Numbered from the stretch's first letter, positions 15,025 to 22,311 are shown. The stretch is DNA of 40,788 nucleotides from Chloroflexota bacterium (GCA_022561985.1 JADFQE010000010.1:1-40788); one strand, 5' to 3'. A program made the numbers and translations. The notes: generated from the sequence alone by a model not told the origin.

Positions 15025-16680
15025 ATGGCGATACCCGTGATCCTGATCGTCGACGACGAGCCGCAGGTGCTCAATGCGGTCGAGCGCGACCTGCGCTCAC
15101 ACTTCCGCGCCGACTACCGCATCGTGAAGGCAGCCTCCGGCGCCGACGCGCTCGATGCCGCGCGCGAGCTCAAGCGCCGCAACACGCCCCTCGCGCTGTT
15201 CCTGGTGGACCAGCGCATGCCCGTCATGTCCGGCACCGAGTTCCTGGCGAACGCCCGCGAGCTGCATCCCGAGGCGAAGCGGGTGCTGCTGACGGCCTAC
15301 GCGGACACTTCGGCCGCGATCTCCGCCATCAACGAAGTCGGCCTCGACCACTACCTCATGAAGCCCTGGGACCCGCCGGAGGACAACCTCTACCCCATCC
15401 TGGACGACCTCCTCAGCGACTGGTCGGCCAACGTGCTGGTCCCCTACGACGGCATCCGCATCGCCGGGACGCTCTGGTCCCGGCGCTCCCACGACGCCAA
15501 GGACTTCCTGGCGCGCAACCGCATCCCCTACCAGTGGCTCGACATCGAGACCGACGCCGAGGCCCGCAAGCTCGTCGAAGAGGCCGTCGGCGACGACCGG
15601 CGGCTGCCCGTCGCGTTCTTCCCCGACGGCACGGTGCTCATCGAGCCGGACACCCGGGCGCTCGCCGAGAAGGCCGGCCTGAAGACCCAGGCGACGCAGC
15701 CCTTCTACGACGTCATCATCGTCGGCGCGGGACCGGCCGGCCTCGGCGCGGGCGTTTACGCCGCGACAGAGGGGCTGCGGACCGTGATGGTCGAGCGGGA
15801 GGCGACGGGCGGCCAGGCCGGCACCAGCTCCCGCATCGAGAACTACCTGGGCTTCCCCAACGGGATCAGCGGGGCCGACCTGGCCCGGCGGGCCACCGCG
15901 CAGGCGGAGCGCTTCGGCGCCGAGATCCTGACCGCGCAGGAGGTGATGTCGGTCCGGGCCGAGGGGCCCTACCGCTTGGTCACGCTCGGCGACGGCACCG
16001 AGCTGAGCGCCCACGCGCTCATCATCGCGACGGGGGTCTCGGTGCGGCAGCTCGACGTCCCGGGCGTCAGCGAGATCACCGGCGCCGGCGTCTACTACGG
16101 GGCGGCCACCACCGAGGCGGTGAACTACAAGGGCCGCGACGTGCTCGTGGTGGGCGGAGCGAACTCCGCCGGCCAGGGCGCGATGTTCCTGTCGCGCTAC
16201 GCCAAGAGGGTGGTCATGCTCGTGCGCGGGTCGACGATAGAGCAGGGCATGTCTCAGTACCTGGTCGAGCAGATCGCGGCGACCGAGAACATCGAGGTGG
16301 TGCTGGACGCGGAGGTCGCGGAAGTGCACGGCGCCGGGCGGCTCGAGTCGGTCACCTACCGGAACGTCGAAGGCGGCGCCACCTCGTCGATCGAGGCCAG
16401 CGCGATGTTCGTGTTCATCGGCGCCGCGCCGTACACGGAACTCGTCGCGGGCCTCGTGGAGCGCAACGAGGCAGGCTTCATCCTCACGGGGCGCGACGTG
16501 ATGCCGGGCGGCAAGCGGCCGAAGGGCTGGGCGCGCGACCCGTATTCGCTGGAGACGAGCGTCCAGGGCATCTTCGCCGTGGGCGACGTCCGCCAGGGCG
16601 TCATGCGCCGCGTGGCCTCGGCGGTCGGCGAAGGCTCCACCGCCATCAGCTTCGTGCATCAATACCTACAGACCGTGTAG
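15025..16680 (+). CDS. Response regulator fused to a cysteine-less thioredoxin-reductase-like flavoprotein
   Basis: 551 residues from ATG 15025, with GGGGAG upstream. Residues 1-130 are a receiver domain: acidic pair Asp10/Asp11, phospho-acceptor Asp62 (LVDQRMP), Thr90 and Lys113 (LMKPWD). Residues 140-215 look like a glutaredoxin/thioredoxin fold (LWSRRSHDAKDFLARN ... LPVAFFPDG) with no CxxC. Residues 225-551 are a thioredoxin-reductase-type FAD/NAD module: GAGPAGLGAG (234-243), ATGGQAGTSSRIENYLGFP, ATGVSVRQLDVPG, VVGGANSAGQGA and FAVGDVR. Where the redox CxxC belongs, the sequence reads YYGAATTEA, and I find no cysteine anywhere in the protein. The fusion type is known; the function is not. 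It probably receives phosphate from the kinase at 17171. Confidence 0.9.
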   Translation: MAIPVILIVDDEPQVLNAVERDLRSHFRADYRIVKAASGADALDAARELKRRNTPLALFLVDQRMPVMSGTEFLANARELHPEAKRVLLTAYADTSAAISAINEVGLDHYLMKPWDPPEDNLYPILDDLLSDWSANVLVPYDGIRIAGTLWSRRSHDAKDFLARNRIPYQWLDIETDAEARKLVEEAVGDDRRLPVAFFPDGTVLIEPDTRALAEKAGLKTQATQPFYDVIIVGAGPAGLGAGVYAATEGLRTVMVEREATGGQAGTSSRIENYLGFPNGISGADLARRATAQAERFGAEILTAQEVMSVRAEGPYRLVTLGDGTELSAHALIIATGVSVRQLDVPGVSEITGAGVYYGAATTEAVNYKGRDVLVVGGANSAGQGAMFLSRYAKRVVMLVRGSTIEQGMSQYLVEQIAATENIEVVLDAEVAEVHGAGRLESVTYRNVEGGATSSIEASAMFVFIGAAPYTELVAGLVERNEAGFILTGRDVMPGGKRPKGWARDPYSLETSVQGIFAVGDVRQGVMRRVASAVGEGSTAISFVHQYLQTV

Positions 16681-16716
16681 GCAAACGGAGTAGGCAGACA
16701 GAGTAAGCAGACGGAG
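16678..16716 (+). repeat. Three tandem 13-bp repeats between two operon genes
   Basis: TAGGCAAACGGAG (16678-16690), TAGGCAGACAGAG (16691-16703) and TAAGCAGACGGAG (16704-16716), followed by TAG. The first unit begins with the stop codon of the response-regulator fusion, and the CGGAG of the last unit is placed five bases before the ATG of the next gene, so it acts as its ribosome site. It probably arose by slippage and could tune translation. Confidence 0.8.
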
Positions 16717-16721
16717 TAGCC

Positions 16722-17174
16722 ATGAAGAACGCGAGCACGGAGGCGCCGGTGCACCAGCACGACCACCTGTCCGACTACTGCATCATCGATCACTTCGACC
16801 GCAGCGTCCCGAACCCACCGGTCAAGTGGTGGCGCATGCTCATGGTGGTGCCGTACTACCTGCTGGACCGGAAGATGCACTTCACCGGGCTCCGCGGCGG
16901 CCTCTGGCGCATGATCGGGGTGGGGATCGGCATCAGCACCGGCCTGGCCTACACCGGCGTCGTCGGCTCCGACAACTGCAACGACTACACCGCGCTCGGC
17001 GACACCGTCAACATCGCCTCCCGCCTCCAGGGCGAGGCCGCGGGCGGGGAGGTGCTGGTGACGAGCGAGGTCTACGAGAAGATCGGCGGCGGCGCGGGGG
17101 CCGCCCACCGTACCCTGCAGCTCAAGGGCATCTCCGAGCCGGTCGAGGCCTACACGCTGAGCGTTGGAGCATGA
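16722..17174 (+). CDS. Half class III cyclase domain (C-terminal half only), likely catalytically dead
   Basis: 150 residues. From about residue 63 on, the sequence is a convincing cyclase C-terminal half: GVGIGISTGLAYTGVVGSD, YTALGDTVNIASRLQGEAAG (with the Asn and Arg of the catalytic pair), VLVTSEVYEKI and LKGISEPVEAYTL. The N-terminal half of the domain, which supplies both metal aspartates, is absent. In its place is an unrelated stretch with NPPVKWWRMLMVVPYYLLDR. It cannot bind the two catalytic metals by itself. It may be an internal deletion product that is still translated, or it may complement another subunit in a heterodimer with the 11349 cyclase. Its TGA overlaps the ATG of the kinase gene (ATGA, 17171-17174), so translation continues into it. 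Confidence 0.75.
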   Translation: MKNASTEAPVHQHDHLSDYCIIDHFDRSVPNPPVKWWRMLMVVPYYLLDRKMHFTGLRGGLWRMIGVGIGISTGLAYTGVVGSDNCNDYTALGDTVNIASRLQGEAAGGEVLVTSEVYEKIGGGAGAAHRTLQLKGISEPVEAYTLSVGA

Positions 17175-18559
17175 GCGAGCAGTACGAGACCCTCAAGAAC
17201 GTGCCGCTCTTCAGCGGGCTGCCGGAAGACGACCTGCGGCGGCTGTGCGAGTCCGCGGAGGACGTCCGACTGGCGGCGGGCGAGCAGCTCTTCGCCGAGG
17301 GCAGCCCCGGCGACCGGGCCTACGTCATCACCGACGGCACGCTGGAGGTCGTCAAGACCTCCGGCCCGCGCGAGGTGCTGCTGAACGTCCTGAGCGCGGG
17401 GGACGTCGTCGGTGAGATGGCGCTGCTCGAAGACAACCCGCGCATGGCGTCGGTGAACGCCCGGACCGACGCTCTCCTGGTCGCCATCACCAAGGAGCAG
17501 CTCGACGAGCTGCTGAACACGAGCCTTCCCGCGACGCGGGCGATGTTCGACACCATCCTGGGCCGCTGGCGCTCCACCGAGGGGATGCTGCGCCAGGGCG
17601 AGAAGATGGCCCAGCTCGGCACGCTCACCGCAGGCGTCGCCCACGAGCTCAACAACCCGGCCGCCGCCGTGAAGCGCGGCGCCGACCAGGTCGGCGATGC
17701 CATCGAGCGCTGCGCGGCGGCGGAGCGTGCGCTCGCCGTCATCGGCCTCCCCCCGAGCATCGCCGAGCGCATCGAAGCCGAGATCGCACACGCGAGGGAG
17801 GCCGCGGGCAAGCCTCCCGACATCGACGCGCTCGCGCGGAGCGACCGCGAATACGAGGTCGAGACGTGGCTCACGGGCCTCGGCGCCGACGATGGCTGGG
17901 AGCTGGCGCCGGCGCTCGTCGACTTAGGCCACGACGCCGCCTCGCTCGCCGAGCTCACGCGCGAGGCCGAGCCCGCCCAGGCCGCTGCGGCCGCACGGCG
18001 GGTGGGGGCAACCTACGCGATGCACACGCTGATCGCCGAGATCGGCCAGGGCGCGGGGCGCATCTCGGACATCGTCAAGGCGCTCAAGTCCTATGCCTAC
18101 CTCGACCAGGGGCCGGTCCAGGACGTGGACCTCCACGAAGGACTCGACAACACTCTGCTCATCCTGCGCAGCAAGCTCAAGGGCATCGATGTCCGGCGTG
18201 AGTACGCGCCGGACCTGCCCCGGATCCAGGCCTACGGCAGCGAGCTCAACCAGGTCTGGACGAACCTCATCGACAACGCAGCCGACGCGCTGGACGGGCG
18301 CGGCACGATCACGCTGCGGACGCGGTCCGAGGGCGATTGGGCGATCGTCGACGTGGAGGACGACGGCCCAGGCATCCCGCCCGAGATCCAGTCCCGGGTC
18401 TTCGACGCCTTCTTCACGACGAAGCCGCCCGGCAAGGGCACCGGGATGGGCCTTGATATCACGTACAACATCGTGGTGTACAAGCACCGGGGCGACATCC
18501 GGCTGGAGTCCGAGCCGGGCATGACGCGCTTCAGCGTGTGGCTGCCCCTCGGTCCATAG
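17171..18559 (+). CDS. Cyclic-nucleotide-binding-domain histidine kinase
   Basis: 462 residues. Residues 1-130 are a cNMP-binding domain (LFSGLPEDDLRRL, the glycine turns, and the phosphate-binding cassette GEMALLEDNPRMASV with Glu82 and Arg91). The kinase core follows: phospho-acceptor His158 in AGVAHELNNP, N box NQVWTNLIDNAADAL (Asn365/369), G1 DDGPGIP (397-403) and G2 GKGTGMGL (421-428). The second dimerisation helix (ISDIVKALKSYAY) comes only at about 298, so some 110 extra helical residues separate the two DHp helices. There are no membrane segments, so it is cytosolic. It probably senses cAMP/cGMP and phosphorylates the receiver encoded at 15025. It is coupled to the half-cyclase gene by an ATGA overlap and is the last gene of the operon. 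Confidence 0.92.
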   Translation: MSEQYETLKNVPLFSGLPEDDLRRLCESAEDVRLAAGEQLFAEGSPGDRAYVITDGTLEVVKTSGPREVLLNVLSAGDVVGEMALLEDNPRMASVNARTDALLVAITKEQLDELLNTSLPATRAMFDTILGRWRSTEGMLRQGEKMAQLGTLTAGVAHELNNPAAAVKRGADQVGDAIERCAAAERALAVIGLPPSIAERIEAEIAHAREAAGKPPDIDALARSDREYEVETWLTGLGADDGWELAPALVDLGHDAASLAELTREAEPAQAAAAARRVGATYAMHTLIAEIGQGAGRISDIVKALKSYAYLDQGPVQDVDLHEGLDNTLLILRSKLKGIDVRREYAPDLPRIQAYGSELNQVWTNLIDNAADALDGRGTITLRTRSEGDWAIVDVEDDGPGIPPEIQSRVFDAFFTTKPPGKGTGMGLDITYNIVVYKHRGDIRLESEPGMTRFSVWLPLGP

Positions 18560-18575
18560 ACCTAGCGCCCCGGCG

Positions 18576-18629
18576 GACACGGGAAAGCCGACGCCCACCC
18601 TTTCGGGTAGGCGCCGGCTTTCCCGTGTC
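18576..18629. terminator. Long hairpin terminator between convergent operons
   Basis: Two 20-base arms (18576-18595 and 18610-18629) pair with a single mismatch. The inner part ACCC-TTTC-GGGT extends the stem, giving one hairpin of about 24 paired positions. It lies 17 bases after the kinase stop and 28 bases before the stop of the minus-strand dienelactone hydrolase. There is no T-tract on either side, as is common for GC-rich intrinsic stops. Confidence 0.7.
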
Positions 18630-18656
18630 CCTAGGCTCTGCCGCGCGAGGGCCCGG

Positions 18657-19373
18657 CTAGCTGAGGTGCTTGCCGAACCAGGCGAGTAAGTCGGCCCACG
18701 CGGCCTCCGCCTGCTCGGCGTTGTATCGCTCACCCGCGTTGTGGTTGATGAACGCATGGCCCGCGCCCGGGTAGAGCTTGTGCTCGTGGGTGATGCCAGC
18801 GCCATCGAGCGCCTTGTTGATGTCGTCGATCCCGGCGTTGATGCGCTCGTCCGTCGCACCGTAGACCGCGAAGACCGCCGCCTTCGTGTTCGGCACCTGC
18901 TCCAGCGGTGGGTTCGCGCCGTAGCACGGCACCGCCGCCGCGATGTCCCCACTCTCGGTCGCCACGCGCCAGGTCACCCCGCCCCCGAAACAGAAGCCGA
19001 TGATGCCGACGCTCGTAACCTCGGGCAACCCCTTCAGGTACTTGATGACCGCCAGCGCGTCACCCGTGAGACGCTCCTTCGGGATCGCGCCGATCATCGC
19101 GGGGATATCTTCGATCGAGTCCGTCCCGCCGTCGCGGGTCAGCAGGTCCGGCGCCACGGCCAGGTAGCCGGAGCTGGCCAGCCCGTCGGCCACGTCGCGG
19201 ATATTGGCCACGAGGCCCTTGTTCTCGTGGATCACCACCACCGCCGCGCCCTTCGTGAAGCCTTGCGGGCGGGCCATGTGGGCCTTGATCTTGACCCCGT
19301 CGGCCGGTATCTCGATCTGGCTCACCTCGGGCTCGGGACCACCGATCAAAGGGTTCGTCGCAGACTGTGTCAT
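18657..19373 (-). CDS. Dienelactone hydrolase family protein
   Basis: 238 residues from ATG 19373, with GAGGAGG six bases upstream. This is an alpha/beta hydrolase with the Cys-type triad: Cys128 in GIIGFCFGGG, Asp175 in YGATDERI and His206 in GAGHAFIN, plus Glu50 in VVIHENKGL, which in dienelactone hydrolase controls the nucleophile. The reference enzyme opens dienelactone to maleylacetate in chloroaromatic degradation; many relatives act on other lactones or esters. There is no signal peptide, so it is cytosolic. It is second in a two-gene minus-strand unit with the related hydrolase at 19417, 43 bases upstream. Confidence 0.9.
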   Translation of the reverse strand: MTQSATNPLIGGPEPEVSQIEIPADGVKIKAHMARPQGFTKGAAVVVIHENKGLVANIRDVADGLASSGYLAVAPDLLTRDGGTDSIEDIPAMIGAIPKERLTGDALAVIKYLKGLPEVTSVGIIGFCFGGGVTWRVATESGDIAAAVPCYGANPPLEQVPNTKAAVFAVYGATDERINAGIDDINKALDGAGITHEHKLYPGAGHAFINHNAGERYNAEQAEAAWADLLAWFGKHLS

Positions 19374-19416
19374 CCGTTCCTCCTCTTGTATGGCTCTGCC
19401 TGGGTACTGGGGTCGC

Positions 19417-20211
19417 TCACGCCGATCGGACGTTCTTCGAGAAGTCGTAGCCGGGCGAGATGTCGCTCTCGAACTCCCACACCACGTGGCCGCGGTCCCG
19501 GTCCCCGGCGAAGTTGGTGCGCAGGAACGACGTCAGCTCCGACCATGCCGCCTCGGCAGCCTCCGGACGATACCTCCCCGGCATGGTGTCGTTCAACCAC
19601 CCGTGGGGCGCGCCGCGGAAGATACGTATGCGATAGCTCTTCCTGGCCTGCTCCATCTCCTCCCGGAACCGCCGCACGTTCTCAACCGAAACGACGTGGT
19701 CCTCCTCGCCGAACAGGCCGAGTACCGGGCAGTCCAGGTCGCGGATGAACGCGCCCACCGACGACGGGCGGCGCTCGCTCGGCTCCCAGTCCCCGTTCCC
19801 GACGCCACCATACAGCACTGCGATGGAGGCCACGTCGTGACGATGCGCCGCGAACAGCAACGGCTGCCGCCCGCTCTGGCACACGCCGATGACGCCGATC
19901 TCGCCGGTGGTGTACGAACGGTCGCGCAGGAAGGCGGCCGCCTCGTCGAGGTCCGCGAGCGCTTCGTCGTCCGCCATGTCGGCGCGCTCCTCACCCCGGC
20001 GCAGGGCCTCGCGGTCGCCCTCGAACCGGTGGAACATATCCGGCAGCAGCGCCACGAAGCCGTCCGCGGCCAGCTTCTCGCCGAGGTCCCTCGTGTGCTG
20101 GTCGATGCCGTAGCGCTCATGGAGCAGGATCACGCCGGGGCGCCGCGCCCGGCCCTCCGGGCGCGCCTCCAGCACCGTCATCCCGCTCGCCATCCGGTGC
20201 TCGGTGAGCAC
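19417..20211 (-). CDS. Second dienelactone hydrolase-like protein
   Basis: 264 residues from GTG 20211; the ATG at 20193 is a reasonable alternative. Triad positions: Cys111 in IGVCQSGRQP, Asp171 in FGEEDHVV, His203 in GAPHGWLND, with Glu32 in LLHERYGI. The nucleophile elbow GVCQSG departs from the usual GxCxGG: the glycine that follows is replaced by Ser-Gly-Arg. The N-terminal half has ARPEGRARRPGVILLHE typical of the family. The C terminus carries an extra 30 residues (RGHVVWEFESDISPGYDF...) beyond the usual end. It heads the two-gene unit and is probably driven by the extended -10 at 20244-20252. Confidence 0.85.
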   Translation of the reverse strand: MLTEHRMASGMTVLEARPEGRARRPGVILLHERYGIDQHTRDLGEKLAADGFVALLPDMFHRFEGDREALRRGEERADMADDEALADLDEAAAFLRDRSYTTGEIGVIGVCQSGRQPLLFAAHRHDVASIAVLYGGVGNGDWEPSERRPSSVGAFIRDLDCPVLGLFGEEDHVVSVENVRRFREEMEQARKSYRIRIFRGAPHGWLNDTMPGRYRPEAAEAAWSELTSFLRTNFAGDRDRGHVVWEFESDISPGYDFSKNVRSA

Positions 20212-20243
20212 GTCCCCGCCCCCCTGATCCGCGTTCGCCGGGG

Positions 20244-20252
20244 ACTATACCA
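20244..20252 (-). promoter_or_regulatory. Candidate extended -10 promoter of the dienelactone hydrolase pair
   Basis: The minus strand reads TGGTATAGT, an extended -10 box, 32 bases before the GTG at 20211. The same 9-mer occurs on the plus strand at 22849-22857. No -35 match is visible, as expected for extended -10 promoters. Confidence 0.45.
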
Positions 20253-20260
20253 CGTGTCTA

Positions 20261-20356
20261 ACTACTACCTCGCTCATTCGCGCTGGAGCGCGAATGGCTC
20301 ACACCCGCGACTACTACCTCGCTCATTCGCGCTGGAGCGCGAATGGCTCACACCCG
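20261..20356. repeat. Two identical 47-bp direct repeats, each with an internal palindrome
   Basis: 20261-20307 and 20310-20356 are the same 47-base sequence, separated by CG. Each copy contains CATTCGCGCT-GG-AGCGCGAATG, a 10-bp perfect inverted repeat (first copy 20275-20296). The pair fills the gap between the hydrolase promoter and the end of the LLM gene. It could serve as terminator of the LLM gene on the minus strand or be a dispersed REP-like element. Confidence 0.9.
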
Positions 20357-20370
20357 ACGCGCGCGGGGCC

Positions 20371-21258
20371 TCACAGGCCCGCGACCACGTCGGCGAGGCG
20401 GTCGACCTGGTCGAGGTCCGCGTGCCCCGGCTCCAATATCAGCTCGTCCGCGCCCAGGTCCTCGAACACGCCGATCCCATCCAGGATCGCCTCGGGCGTC
20501 GACGGGATCGACATGTCCATGCTCTTCGCAGCCTCGCCCCGGAAGGCATAGTAGGACCGCATCGATTCGCGCGTCCGCTCCGCCGCGTACTCGCCGACGG
20601 CACACGAGAGCGCGACGACGAGCCGGGGCCGCCCGGCCTTCCCCGCATCCTTCCACGCCGCCTCGACCACCTTGTAGTAGCCGGCGACCTCCTGGGCCTG
20701 ATTCGAGACGCCCGCTCCCGCAGCACCGGCGACGTAGCCGTCGCCCAAGCGCCCCGCTCGCTCGAGCGCCGGGACCGAGCGGCCGCCGATCAGCAGCTCG
20801 GGCCCGCCCGCTCGCGCCGGGGCCGGGCCGATGGGACCCGCGCCCTCCGCTGCCGGCTCGCCGGCCCAGATGCGGCGCAGCGTGGCCACCTGCTCATCGA
20901 GCCGCCGCCCGCGCGCCTTCATCGAGACGCCGGCCGCCGCGAAGTCGTCGGGACGCGAGCCGACGCCGATCCCCAGCGAGAAGCGCCCGCCGGAGATCGC
21001 ATCGATGCTCGCAACCTGCTTCGCCACGATGGCGGCGTTGCGCAGCGACAGCAGCAGGACCGTCGGCATCAGACGGATCCGCGACGTGACGGCCGCCGCG
21101 ACGGCGAAGACGATCAGCGGGTCGTGGTTCCCATACACCAGCCGGTCGACCATGGCCAGCGACGAGAACGGGCCGTCGTCGGCACGCTCGGCCCACTCGA
21201 TGATCCGGGCGCTGTCGCCAACCGGCATGACCTTGGGGAAGGCGATCCCTATCTCCAT
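20371..21258 (-). CDS. LLM-class flavin-dependent oxidoreductase
   Basis: 295 residues from ATG 21258, with AGAGGAG seven bases upstream. This is the luciferase-like monooxygenase TIM barrel: MEIGIAFPK start, TSRIRLMPTVLLLSLRNAAIVAKQVASID, SGGRFSLGIGVGSRPDDF, LRRIWAGEP, and GPELLIGGRSVPALERAGRLGDGYV. Members use FMN or coenzyme F420. The single-component form and the presence of a split-barrel flavin/F420-type gene nearby (21901) lean toward F420, but this is inference. The substrate is unknown. It is the last gene of a minus-strand run beginning at 22721. Confidence 0.87.
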   Translation of the reverse strand: MEIGIAFPKVMPVGDSARIIEWAERADDGPFSSLAMVDRLVYGNHDPLIVFAVAAAVTSRIRLMPTVLLLSLRNAAIVAKQVASIDAISGGRFSLGIGVGSRPDDFAAAGVSMKARGRRLDEQVATLRRIWAGEPAAEGAGPIGPAPARAGGPELLIGGRSVPALERAGRLGDGYVAGAAGAGVSNQAQEVAGYYKVVEAAWKDAGKAGRPRLVVALSCAVGEYAAERTRESMRSYYAFRGEAAKSMDMSIPSTPEAILDGIGVFEDLGADELILEPGHADLDQVDRLADVVAGL

Positions 21259-21386
21259 GACGTGCTCCTCTCTAAACTGTGCGCCTACGCTATCGCTCCG
21301 GCTCCGGACTGAAGCGGCACGCGCTGCTGCGACCGTCTTACCAGGCGCACGCCGACGTTTGTCGGTCCCCGACGCCGCGCCCCTTT

Positions 21387-21433
21387 TGTGGGTCCAGGGC
21401 TGTGCCCTGGTGTGGGTCCAGGGCTTGTCCTGG
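21387..21433. repeat. Tandem 24/23-bp repeat with hairpins
   Basis: TGTGGGTCCAGGGC opens both copies (21387-21410 and 21411-21433). The first folds perfectly (CCAGGGC-TGT-GCCCTGG, 21394-21410), the second less so (CCAGG...CCTGG). It directly abuts the stop codon of the minus-strand membrane gene and probably attenuates or ends its transcript before the LLM gene. Confidence 0.75.
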
Positions 21434-21874
21434 CTAAATGAACGGCGACCATGCGTTCCAGGCCATCAGCACTGCGATGAGCAGCAGCGCGGCTGGGCCG
21501 ATGTATTCGCTGTTGAAGCGGTTCTCCTGCGGCGAGATCCACGTCTCGCCCCGGAGCAGGTTCCGCGTCCAGATCAGCGCCCCCGCCAGCGCGAACGCCG
21601 CCACCATCCCGTACGAGAACTGCCGGAAGCTCAGCTTCCACGCCAGCAGCGCCAACGGCGGGACGAAGGCCGCCAGCACGAGCTTGTCGCGCCTGCTCAG
21701 CGGTCTGCCCAGCACGTTCGCCGCGATCTCCAGGGCGAACCGGACGAGGTAGCCGCCGACTATCAGTCCGACGGCCAGCGATACCGCGCCCAGGAGGAGG
21801 CTCAGGGGGCCGCTCGGCCAGTAGCTGAAGATGCTCGTCCTCCGAGACGCAGGCGAGACGCGGGCAAGCCTCAC
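21434..21874 (-). CDS. Small integral membrane protein, unknown
   Basis: 146 residues from GTG 21874, the only usual start codon after the upstream gene ends at 21901; the frame itself is open further. Four hydrophobic segments: LLLGAVSLAVGLIVGGYLV, LVLAAFVPPLALLAW, GMVAAFALAGALIW and AALLLIAVLMAWNAW, with charged loops (RPLSRRDK, RNLLRGETWISPQENR). No family is recognised. It lies 26 bases after the split-barrel gene and is likely co-transcribed. The start is the least certain point. Confidence 0.6.
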   Translation of the reverse strand: MRLARVSPASRRTSIFSYWPSGPLSLLLGAVSLAVGLIVGGYLVRFALEIAANVLGRPLSRRDKLVLAAFVPPLALLAWKLSFRQFSYGMVAAFALAGALIWTRNLLRGETWISPQENRFNSEYIGPAALLLIAVLMAWNAWSPFI

Positions 21875-21900
21875 GTGGCAAGACGCACCTGGGAGCCCGG

Positions 21901-22311
21901 CTAGATGCTGCCGTAGACGCGCTCCGGCGTGATGAGCACGACGGTGCGCTGCTCCTCGCGCATCCGGGCATCGAAGCCGGCGTCGTCCGACTTCCGGCCC
22001 GCCGCACCGTACGCGCCCCGCAGCAGCGACAGCAGCTCGGCCGGCGGCGTGTCGTCCCACCCGTGGGCCACGGCCGGCCCTTCGATGGTCACGTACCGTG
22101 TGTCGTTCGGCCGGATCAGCGTCACGCTGCACCGGCCGCCCCGGCGCACGTTCTTCACCTTCATGGTGTGCGCCCGCGACACGAACGACATCTTCCCATC
22201 GTAGAGGCCGGCGCTCACCACGGTCGCTTGGGGCTTGCCCGCTACGCTGACGGTGGTGACGACGGCCAGATGGTTCTCTTCCAGGAACGGTATGACTTCG
22301 CTGAGCTCCAC
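21901..22311 (-). CDS. Pyridoxamine 5'-phosphate oxidase-like split-barrel (F420/FMN) protein
   Basis: 136 residues from GTG 22311, chosen because AGGAGAG lies nine bases upstream; the longer frame to 22449 overlaps the VOC gene. The flavin split barrel is visible: EVIPFLEENHLAVVTTVSVAG, GKPQATVVSAGLYDGKMSFV, AHTMKVKNVRRGGRCSVTLI and YVTIEGPAVAHG. Family members bind FMN or F420 and reduce small organics or heme. Its neighbours (LLM oxidoreductase, VOC) suggest a redox role on a small organic compound. It starts 47 bases after the VOC stop, in the same minus-strand operon. Confidence 0.85.
   Translation of the reverse strand: MELSEVIPFLEENHLAVVTTVSVAGKPQATVVSAGLYDGKMSFVSRAHTMKVKNVRRGGRCSVTLIRPNDTRYVTIEGPAVAHGWDDTPPAELLSLLRGAYGAAGRKSDDAGFDARMREEQRTVVLITPERVYGSI

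Noticed and set aside
15097-16662. A 521-codon antisense frame across the receiver/reductase fusion
   Set aside because: No domain structure; the sense strand has unmistakable receiver and FAD motifs.
20261-20356. CRISPR array
   Set aside because: Only two repeats with a 2-base spacer; no spacers or cas genes.
19204-21312. A 702-codon plus-strand frame across hydrolases, repeat and LLM gene
   Set aside because: It passes through the 47-bp repeats and three minus-strand genes with clear catalytic motifs; its own translation has none.
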